DNA from: Algoriphagus marincola HL-49
GTDB lineage: Bacteria; Bacteroidota; Bacteroidia; Cytophagales; Cyclobacteriaceae
DNA: 64,000 bases
Direction of reading: 5' to 3'
Assembly: GCA_001314815.1 (NCBI GenBank)
Contig: LJXT01000003.1
Coordinates: 1-64,000 of the forward strand
The notes under the pieces were generated by a model that saw nothing but the letters and a program-made list of their open reading frames with translations, ran no database searches and was not told where the DNA came from. Position numbers and translations under genes: made by a program. Of this stretch, positions 57,050-64,000 are shown piece after piece. Within the stretch, counting starts at the first letter, position 1. Each line of letters begins with the position of its first letter.

Positions 57050-58171
57050 ATGAATTCACAAGAGCCTCCTGTAAAGTCCACTGTCACCCATACCAAAAAA
57101 ATCATTCTACTCACTCCGAATGATGATAATAGACCCGTATATATTTCGGGTAATTTCAATAATTGGGCGACTCAGGACTATAATTTCCGCATGGAAAAAA
57201 TTGAAGAGGGGCGCTATGAATTTGAATTTCCGGAAGGTGAAGAGTTTGAAGGAGAACTGATCTACAAATTCACAAAAGGAGACTGGTCGGAAGTCGAAAT
57301 TGATCGATACGGAAATAAAACTCCCAATCGGCACTGGAATGATGATCAACTCGAGCGAGTCGAAAAAGTAGCTAAATGGCGTCACAACTGGCTTCCTTAC
57401 CGCCCAAGTCAATTGCCAAAGGTACATTTGATCTCGGAGGAATTTGAAATTCCCCAACTCAATAAAACCCGAAAAATCTGGGCACTCCTCCCCAATGATT
57501 ACGACACCAGTGATGAGCATTACCCGGTTCTCTACCTACAGGACGCTCAAAACCTCTTCAACGAAAAGTCCGAATTCAACTGGCAGATAGACAAGAAGCT
57601 GGCGGTCATGTCGGACTACGGAATTGGGAAGATTATCGTCATTGCCATCGAGCATGCAGAATCAGAGCGCATTCAGGAATACAATGTAGGGCGAACCCTA
57701 CTTGGTGCAGGTCACGGAAAAAAATACATCCGCTTCATCACCGACACTTTGAAGCCTTTTGTGGATAAAACTTTCCGCACCAAAGCTGAGCGTGAATTCA
57801 CAGGTATTGGTGGAAGTTCCATGGGAGGTCTAGTGAGTATTTTTTCAGGATTGATCTATCCGGAGGTATTCGGAAAGTTGATGGTCTTCTCTCCCTCGCT
57901 TTGGGTCATACCCAAGATCAAGCTTGGCTTTCTGGATATTTTTGAACCGCAGGAAACTAGACTTTACCTCTATGCAGGCGGAGACGAAAGCGAAACCATG
58001 GTCAAGCATGTGACCAAATTCCGAAAGCGATTACTAAGGCGAGAAAGCCTTCAAGGAAAAATGAAAGTGCGCCTTTCCATCAATATGGAAGGAAAACACA
58101 ATGAAAGATACTGGAGCGATGAGTTCCCAAAAGCCATTGAATGGCTTTTCTTTAGTGACAAACCTGACTAA
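57050..58171 (+). CDS. Alpha/beta hydrolase-fold esterase (esterase D/Fes-like) with N-terminal CBM48/AMPK-like carbohydrate-binding domain
   Basis: VYISGNFNNWATQDYNFRMEKIEEGRYEFEF N-terminal module; GIGGSSMGGLVSIFSGLIYP nucleophile elbow; KHNERYWSDEFPKAIEWLF. Confidence 0.85.
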   Translation: MNSQEPPVKSTVTHTKKIILLTPNDDNRPVYISGNFNNWATQDYNFRMEKIEEGRYEFEFPEGEEFEGELIYKFTKGDWSEVEIDRYGNKTPNRHWNDDQLERVEKVAKWRHNWLPYRPSQLPKVHLISEEFEIPQLNKTRKIWALLPNDYDTSDEHYPVLYLQDAQNLFNEKSEFNWQIDKKLAVMSDYGIGKIIVIAIEHAESERIQEYNVGRTLLGAGHGKKYIRFITDTLKPFVDKTFRTKAEREFTGIGGSSMGGLVSIFSGLIYPEVFGKLMVFSPSLWVIPKIKLGFLDIFEPQETRLYLYAGGDESETMVKHVTKFRKRLLRRESLQGKMKVRLSINMEGKHNERYWSDEFPKAIEWLFFSDKPD

Positions 58172-58177
58172 ATCAAT

Positions 58178-59599
58178 ATGCAATTTCAACTGAATCCAAA
58201 GTCAAAATCACAGACTTCCCTGAAAATTTTTCCTCTCAAAAGCGGTCAGGTTTCCGATTTTTTAAGCCAAAACTTTCCGCAACAAAGTATATCAGAACTG
58301 CTTTTCAGCGGGAAGGAAAATACGCATTATGCTTTCTCGAATGAAAGTCAAATCATTCTTCTACTAGGTTTAGGCGATAGTCCAAGCTATAAATCAGTTG
58401 AGAATGCTTTCCGAAGAGTATTGGCCAAGCAGGGAGATTGGGTGAAAGAAAACATGGAATTGAACTTCAGTCAAATTGACCAAGCGGATTTGATGGAAGC
58501 AAGCATAATTGGCTTAGGATTAGGAGCTTACCATTTAGATTTTTTCAAAAAGGAGCGGAAAGAACAATTTCAAAAACTGAAAGTTGCCATCCGCTCTAGT
58601 TCGTCCGAAGCCAAAAAGACGTTGTTGCGTGCAGCGAAAATCTTGGATGCCAAGCTGGAGGCCTTACTGATGGTTGATCTTCCACCCAACGTACTTACAC
58701 CCAAGTATTTGGCGGATTGGGCAAAAAAGACATCCAAAACGCTAAGCCTAAAAGCAAAAATATTTGATCGGAAAAAGGCAAAATCAGAGGGCCTTGAGGC
58801 TTTTTTGGCGGTGGCACGAGGTTCTGCTAAAGAACCCCAATTCATCATTTTGGAATACCGACAGCCTAAAGCCAAAAAACACATCGGACTAGTCGGAAAA
58901 GGAGTCACTTTTGATACCGGAGGCCTGAATGTGAAGACTCAGGGGATGCATTACATGAAATCAGACATGGGCGGTGCAGCGGCGGTTTTGGCAGCAACCC
59001 AACTCATCGCTTCCCTCCAAGTCCCAATCAATCTGACTTGCATTGTGCCAACGGTGGAAAATGCCATTGACAAGGATGCCTATCTACCTTCCGAAGTCAT
59101 TGAAAGCTACTCAGGTAAAAGCATAGAAATCGTCGATACCGATGCAGAAGGACGATTGATTTTAGCGGATGGTTTGGCTTATTTGGTCAAAAACTACCAA
59201 ACGGACCATGTCCTTGATTTTGCAACATTGACTGGATCTGCTGTCGGAACTTTTGGGTATGAATGCGCTGCTTTGTTCTCAAACGATGAGTCCCTGTCCA
59301 AGCAAATTCAGGATTCAGGTTTTGGAATCGGGGAAAAATCCTGGCCCCTTCCCATCTGGAAGGAATATGCCAAAGAAATGGACAGTGAGATTGCTGACAT
59401 TCGAAACTACCATGGGAAACCGCTAGCAGGAGCTATTACCGCAGCTACATTTTTGCAGGCTTTCACCGATGAACACCCATCCTGGGCTCATTTGGATATT
59501 GCCGGTGTAGCCTTCGGAGATAGTGAGTTTGCAAAAACCAAATCCGGCACATCCTATGGTGTCAATTTATTGCTTAATTTGATCGAAAATCTTCTTTAA
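58178..59599 (+). CDS. M17 family leucyl aminopeptidase-like protein
   Basis: VGKGVTFDTGGLNVKTQGMHYMKSDMGGAAAVLA, DTDAEGRLILADGLAYL. Confidence 0.93.
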   Translation: MQFQLNPKSKSQTSLKIFPLKSGQVSDFLSQNFPQQSISELLFSGKENTHYAFSNESQIILLLGLGDSPSYKSVENAFRRVLAKQGDWVKENMELNFSQIDQADLMEASIIGLGLGAYHLDFFKKERKEQFQKLKVAIRSSSSEAKKTLLRAAKILDAKLEALLMVDLPPNVLTPKYLADWAKKTSKTLSLKAKIFDRKKAKSEGLEAFLAVARGSAKEPQFIILEYRQPKAKKHIGLVGKGVTFDTGGLNVKTQGMHYMKSDMGGAAAVLAATQLIASLQVPINLTCIVPTVENAIDKDAYLPSEVIESYSGKSIEIVDTDAEGRLILADGLAYLVKNYQTDHVLDFATLTGSAVGTFGYECAALFSNDESLSKQIQDSGFGIGEKSWPLPIWKEYAKEMDSEIADIRNYHGKPLAGAITAATFLQAFTDEHPSWAHLDIAGVAFGDSEFAKTKSGTSYGVNLLLNLIENLL

Positions 59600-59600
59600 A

Positions 59601-60818
59601 ATGGATACTTCGGGCAAAACTTTTCTCTGCATCTCCAACTACTTCAAAGGAAATGCATTTTTAATATCTCTCAAGAAACAAGGAAATCGGGTCTTTTTGG
59701 TGACATCAGAAAATCTCAAAGAGCATCCTTGGGCTTTTGATTACATCGATGAAGTTTTCTACATGCCGGGCCAAGATTTGGATTGGGATTTGAATTTACT
59801 CCTGCAAGGAGTTGGAGGGCTGATGAAGGAGAATAAGATCGACGCCATCGTTGCTTTGGATGATTATGATGTAGAAAAAGCAACTTTCCTTCGAGAAAAC
59901 TTGCGGATCTCAGGTATGGGGCAAACTACCGGTCGATACTTCCGCGACAAGCTTGCCATGCGGATCAAAGCGCAAGATGCAGGAATCAATGTACCTGCCT
60001 TTTCTCCCCTATTCAATGACGAGGATATCAACCAATATGCGGATCATATTCCAGCCCCTTGGGTACTGAAGCCTCGCTCCGAAGCCTCAGCCCACGGTAT
60101 CATTAAGGTGCACAACAAGGAGGAACTCTGGAAACATATCCATGAACTAGGAGACAATCGCCTTTATTACCTCGTGGAGCAGTTTAAGCCGGGTGATGTC
60201 TATCATGCGGACGGTCTTATGCTAGACGGAAAAAACATCTTTTTGACCGTTTCCAAGTACTTGGCAACCCCAATGGAAATATCTCAAGGAGGTGGGATTT
60301 TCCGATCAGCCAATTTGGAGTACGGTTCTGACGATGAAAAGGCCATCAAAAAAGTCAATAAAGATATCATGAAGGCCTTTGGCCTACAGTCAGGAGCCAC
60401 TCATACCGAATTCATCAAGTGTCATGAAGATGGGGAAATCTACTTTTTAGAAACCTCTTCACGCGTGGGAGGAGCTCATTTGGCAGAAATGGTGGAAGCA
60501 GCTACATCCATCAATCTCTGGACTGAATGGGCCAAAATCGAAGATTCTCTTGCCAGAGGAAAGGAGTATAAACTCCCCAAAAGCGTCAAGCAATATGCTG
60601 GAATTGTACTCACACTTTCCAAATTCCAAAATCCTGATTTAAGCAGCTTTGATGACCCGGAGGTGTACTTTAGAGTTCCACTGGAATACCATGCAGGATT
60701 GATTGTACGATCAAAAAATCGGGATAAGGTTCTGGCGCTTTTGGATGATTATGCAGATCGATTGACTCGGGATTTCTCGACATCTGCCGCTGCACCCGAG
60801 GTGAAAAAGTTTCATTAA
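59601..60818 (+). CDS. ATP-grasp domain carboxylate-amine/thiol ligase-like protein
   Basis: ATP-grasp signature region WVLKPRSEASAHGIIKV, EQFKPGDVYHADGLML, YFLETSSRVGGAHLAEMVEAATSINL. Confidence 0.85.
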   Translation: MDTSGKTFLCISNYFKGNAFLISLKKQGNRVFLVTSENLKEHPWAFDYIDEVFYMPGQDLDWDLNLLLQGVGGLMKENKIDAIVALDDYDVEKATFLRENLRISGMGQTTGRYFRDKLAMRIKAQDAGINVPAFSPLFNDEDINQYADHIPAPWVLKPRSEASAHGIIKVHNKEELWKHIHELGDNRLYYLVEQFKPGDVYHADGLMLDGKNIFLTVSKYLATPMEISQGGGIFRSANLEYGSDDEKAIKKVNKDIMKAFGLQSGATHTEFIKCHEDGEIYFLETSSRVGGAHLAEMVEAATSINLWTEWAKIEDSLARGKEYKLPKSVKQYAGIVLTLSKFQNPDLSSFDDPEVYFRVPLEYHAGLIVRSKNRDKVLALLDDYADRLTRDFSTSAAAPEVKKFH

Positions 60819-60827
60819 TTCTGCTTT

Positions 60828-61595
60828 CTAAAACTTCTCCTCCACCCCAAGACCAAAAAGGGCAAAGTCGTATTTGACGGGGTCATTTGGATCCATTTCC
60901 CGCAGTCTTTCTGTAAGTTCGATAGCAGTCTGCCAGTCGGTTTGCTTTCGGGTGATCAATCCCAACTTTCTGGCAACGCGATCCACATGCAGATCGCAAG
61001 GACAGATCAACTGAGCGGGCTGTATCCCTTTCCATATCCCAAAATCCACTCCTTTGTCATCTTGTCTAACCATCCAGCGAAGATACATATTCATTCGCTT
61101 GCAGGCTGATTTTCGTGCAGGAGTCGCGATATGCTTTCTCGTACGGCTAGGAGCATCTGGCAAGGAAAAGAAGAACTCGTGAAAAGCCTTCAGCATGCTT
61201 TCCATTCCATCGATAGAGTGATTTTGGCCGATAAGAAAAGCTTCTTCAAGCGTGTCATGCTGCCTATAAAACCAGGCAAGAAAATGAATAAAATATAGCG
61301 TGTCTATGTCATTGAATGTTCTATGCTTGAAGAGTAAAAAGGGCTTTAAATCCTTCTCTTGATGATTTAACAAAAAGTCATGCGGGGCATTATCCATTAG
61401 TCGAAAAAGCTCCAAGCATTTGGAAATTATGGTTTTACGCTGTCCCCATGCAAGAATAGATGCAAAAAAACCGGAGATTTCGATATCTTGTCTTTTCTTG
61501 AAAAAATGTGGGATGGATATTGGATCGTAAGTAATAAATCCCGGTTGATTGTATTGCTCAACCTTTTCATCCAAAAAACCCTTCAGATCTTGCAT
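60828..61595 (-). CDS. TIGR02757 family protein
   Basis: Typical family sequence: DPISIPHFFKKRQDIEISGFFASILAWGQRKTII, CPCDLHVDRVARKLGL. Confidence 0.85.
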   Translation of the reverse strand: MQDLKGFLDEKVEQYNQPGFITYDPISIPHFFKKRQDIEISGFFASILAWGQRKTIISKCLELFRLMDNAPHDFLLNHQEKDLKPFLLFKHRTFNDIDTLYFIHFLAWFYRQHDTLEEAFLIGQNHSIDGMESMLKAFHEFFFSLPDAPSRTRKHIATPARKSACKRMNMYLRWMVRQDDKGVDFGIWKGIQPAQLICPCDLHVDRVARKLGLITRKQTDWQTAIELTERLREMDPNDPVKYDFALFGLGVEEKF

Positions 61596-61599
61596 TGGC

Positions 61600-62154
61600 T
61601 TAAAGAGCGACCTTTACCTCTCCTCCTTGGGTTCCATCAAACCATTTAAAAAACAACTCCCGTTCTCCTCTCTCAGACACATGCCAGTCAAAACATTTGA
61701 TATTGGTAAGTGGTCTCAGGCTATCTTCATCCGGATTGTATAGACAAATATCAAAATCAGGAAGCTCTTTGGCATCAGTGCTATTCCACTTCTCCAAAAT
61801 CAAGCCTTCCTCGATCACCCGCACTTTATTACCAAATACATAATCGGATAAAATGGAAGGAACACCATCCACTCTTCGAAGCTTAAACCCTGAAGGACCA
61901 AACATGATCGATTTGACTTCCAGAGCCTCAATTAGCTCATTGGTATGGGGCAAGGTCTCCCAATCTGAAGCTTTGATGGTCACTTTTTTACCCTCAGGTC
62001 GAATACGAGCAAGCAATTGTGAAAGCTTTGAAAAAATCCAAGTGACACCGATGAAGAGCAAGCCAAAACTAGCAAGAATTGGATAGCTGATCACAAATAT
62101 CAAATTCCAGATAAATCGGAATAGGTAATGAAAAAAGAGTTGAATTTTGTTCAT
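61600..62154 (-). CDS. Hypothetical membrane-anchored protein
   Basis: Continuous ORF with N-terminal TM (LIFVISYPILASFGLLFIGVTWIF), 4 bp upstream of TIGR02757 gene, same strand. Confidence 0.6.
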   Translation of the reverse strand: MNKIQLFFHYLFRFIWNLIFVISYPILASFGLLFIGVTWIFSKLSQLLARIRPEGKKVTIKASDWETLPHTNELIEALEVKSIMFGPSGFKLRRVDGVPSILSDYVFGNKVRVIEEGLILEKWNSTDAKELPDFDICLYNPDEDSLRPLTNIKCFDWHVSERGERELFFKWFDGTQGGEVKVAL

Positions 62155-62206
62155 ACTTCTGTGGTAGGATGCAAAGTTACCTTAGAAGCTTGGGATTGAC
62201 AAATGA

Positions 62207-62806
62207 CTATTGAAGAGGAATCCGGAGGGAAAAACCCGTAGGACCTAAACTAAGTTGATTTACAAATTCCGGTAAAGCCTGCGCATGATGGCTATGAAAA
62301 CCATACATAATCGCGTCAAAGGTTAATAAAAATGCACCTTGGAGAATGATTGATTTCCCAAAGCCCTGCAGTCGTTCGTTACTTTTTCTCAGGCCACGCT
62401 CCTTCAAATAAAGACCTCCTGCCATATAGCCAAGGTCCAAAGCTGCATTAACCAAAAGAACCTTTTCAATCCCCTGCTGAGCCTCTATAGTCTCCCAAAG
62501 GCTCATGGCTTCCGGGCTTTTGCTTGCCTGCCAGTATCCGAATCCTGCAATGATCAGATTGACCGAATTCCAATAGAGATTCATTTGATGAAAAGCCTTA
62601 TCGGAACCGGTAGTTTGGGATGCCGCGATTCCTCCCCAAAGCATATTTCCAACCGCCCATGAACCTAAAATGACCATACCCTTCCGATTGTAATCTGTTC
62701 GGGTGGTATTAAAGAGATCTAACTCCTGATGCTGTGCCATCAATTCATTGGCAAAGAAACAAGCTGCGAAAAATATCAAAAGGAAAAAGGCTGTTTTAGA
62801 TTGCAT
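62207..62806 (-). CDS. Hypothetical multi-TM membrane protein
   Basis: Signal-like N-terminus and TM segments (GMVILGSWAVGNMLWGGIAA; SVNLIIAGFGYWQA); ORF not overlapped by a better candidate. Confidence 0.6.
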   Translation of the reverse strand: MQSKTAFFLLIFFAACFFANELMAQHQELDLFNTTRTDYNRKGMVILGSWAVGNMLWGGIAASQTTGSDKAFHQMNLYWNSVNLIIAGFGYWQASKSPEAMSLWETIEAQQGIEKVLLVNAALDLGYMAGGLYLKERGLRKSNERLQGFGKSIILQGAFLLTFDAIMYGFHSHHAQALPEFVNQLSLGPTGFSLRIPLQ

Positions 62807-62897
62807 GAATGTAAAACTAGGGGAAATTGTGATTGTTTTTCTATTCCCTAAGACGCGACGGGTAATGTTTTTTACTCCTGTATAGAAAAAATATTAA

Positions 62898-63002
62898 GAA
62901 ATACACCTTCGGTGAAATAAACTTTGTGAAATACACCTTCGGTGAAATATGCCTTTGGCGAAATTCACTTCGTGAAATACACCTCACTTCGTTCGGTGAA
63001 AT
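62898..63002. repeat. Tandem array of about 6 short hairpin units flanked by shared GAAAT boxes
   Basis: GAAAT-ACACCTTCGGT-GAAAT / AAACTTTGT / ACACCTTCGGT / ATGCCTTTGGC / TCACTTCGT / ACACCTCACTTCGTTCGGT, all separated by GAAAT. Confidence 0.85.
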
Positions 63003-63062
63003 ATAGGCCTAACATGACTTTTTGAGACACGAAATTCTAGGTAAAACTAAAGTAGTACATTA

Positions 63063-63110
63063 GACCCTGAAAGGGTCAAACCTTGAATAGCCCGGGGTTT
63101 TAACCCCGGG
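63063..63110. repeat. Two adjacent palindromes (GACCCTGAAAGGGTC and CCCGGGGTTTTAACCCCGGG)
   Basis: Direct reading: 6-bp stem GACCCT/AGGGTC and 9-bp stem CCCGGGGTT/AACCCCGGG. Confidence 0.85.
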
Positions 63111-63222
63111 TAGAAAAATCAACCATCCTCCCAGCGCTGGCCCTTGATCTTAAAATGTAAACGAACACTAAGTACCAGCAAGAGGACATAAAAATCAGGA
63201 ATAAAGGCCGTGCGTGATGACC

Positions 63223-63241
63223 TGTCTACCGAAGGTAGGCA
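63223..63241. repeat. Palindrome TGTCTACC-GAA-GGTAGGCA
   Basis: 8-bp stem including one G-U; in the same non-coding island. Confidence 0.7.
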
Positions 63242-63388
63242 CGAACGGCGGCGAAATAGAAATAAAAATTGAGTGCCAGCAGGACCTAGATGCAAATAAA
63301 AAAACAGCCAAAAGACCACCCTATTTCACGTCAAAGCCCACCTGATAGAAGACAGATGGGCTTTGATCGTTAAAATATTTATAATCAG

Positions 63389-64000
63389 TTAATACGCTAC
63401 TTCTACTGGAAAGCGTGGATTGACTGCTTTGAGTTGATCGTAGGCCGCTTGTGATAGTTTGATGACCAATTTGGAATTATCACCAGTTTCTGGCAAAACC
63501 CCAACTACCCTAGCAAAAATGGTCACGTCATTCTCCTCATTTCTAACTCGCATGATCGTTCCCACGGGAGCTGTGCGATGAAGCACCAAGTATTTTTTAT
63601 GACCACCTGTGCCAGGAATCACTTCAGCCTGACCCATTTCAGAAATATTTTTAAACCCACCTGAACTTGCTCCATCTGGCGCTTCATGCATTTCTTCCAC
63701 ATCAGTGACCACTTTCGGTTGCCCCACAATCGGCACTTGGGAAGGGGCAGGTTCTGCTCTTCCTACTTTAATAACTTGACCTACTTTCAGATTATTTGAG
63801 CTGAGGCCATTCCATCGGATGACCTCCTCCACCTTGGCATTGTACTGTTTAGAAATCGAGAAGAGTGTCTCTCCTGATTTTACTTCATGGGAAATCCAAT
63901 CACCGGGAACTACGGCTACAGCCTCGGCCGGTGCTTTTGGCAGCTCAGCTACAGGCTCGACTGTTTCTTCGATTTTCTCTGCTTTCTTCTCCGCTTTTTC
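63389..64000 (-). CDS. LysM domain protein, 5' part truncated by the window edge
   Basis: The minus frame stays open past the listed Met at 63832 to 64000, encoding WISHEVKSGETLFSISKQYNAKVEEVIRWNGLSSNNLKVGQVIKVG (LysM) preceded by a KAEKIEETVEPVAELPKAPAEA linker. Confidence 0.85.
   Translation of the reverse strand, partial: EKAEKKAEKIEETVEPVAELPKAPAEAVAVVPGDWISHEVKSGETLFSISKQYNAKVEEVIRWNGLSSNNLKVGQVIKVGRAEPAPSQVPIVGQPKVVTDVEEMHEAPDGASSGGFKNISEMGQAEVIPGTGGHKKYLVLHRTAPVGTIMRVRNEENDVTIFARVVGVLPETGDNSKLVIKLSQAAYDQLKAVNPRFPVEVAY

Noticed and set aside
62898-63002. Possible CRISPR array
   Set aside because: Repeat units are only about 5 nt constant (GAAAT) with 9-19 nt self-complementary inserts; no 24-40 nt repeats, no unrelated spacers of uniform size and no cas genes.
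63119-63319. 66-aa minus-strand ORF in the palindrome island
   Set aside because: Overlaps palindromic repeats, no recognisable domain, composition looks non-coding.
1-64000. Prophage, integrative element, secondary-metabolite cluster or defence island
   Set aside because: No integrase, transposase, phage structural, NRPS/PKS or recognised defence genes; gene content is chromosomal core and envelope functions.
1-64000. tRNA or rRNA genes
   Set aside because: I saw no cloverleaf or rRNA-like sequence in the intergenic gaps by eye; a tRNAscan-SE/Infernal run would be needed to exclude them formally.

Overview
This 64 kb window is a densely coded bacterial chromosome segment. It is very likely Bacteroidota, order Cytophagales: it has TonB receptor/DUF4249 pairs, Bat-type vWA/TPR genes, DUF6909, TIGR02757, YaiO, DUF5777 and TAnnTTTG-like promoter boxes. 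I support about 60 CDSs. I saw no rRNA, tRNA, CRISPR array, prophage or IS transposase. Most genes are core metabolism or envelope: thiolase, purC, rnz, dprA, rsmE, msrA, two DEAD-box helicases, many secreted peptidases and amidohydrolases, and aceK.

The strongest candidate for an under-described system is a tightly coupled five-gene minus-strand operon at 31108-36916: receiver-only response regulator, membrane-anchored HEAT protein, processive GT2, TPR/YaiO outer-membrane barrel, and an orphan anchored periplasmic protein. An LTA-synthase-like enzyme converges on it. I propose it is a synthase-dependent exopolysaccharide module.

Other points of interest:
- a tandem amidohydrolase triplet whose first and third members appear to lack the metal-binding HxH motif
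- an array of short hairpins with varied stems plus an adjacent palindrome-rich island at 62.9-63.25 kb
- a DUF6909 protein with a nucleosidase-like EMEG...SDNP signature
- an esterase/M17/ATP-grasp cassette next to aceK
- several candidate operator dyads and an intrinsic terminator that ends at the start codon of the next gene

All assignments come from reading the sequence only. No database search was run.
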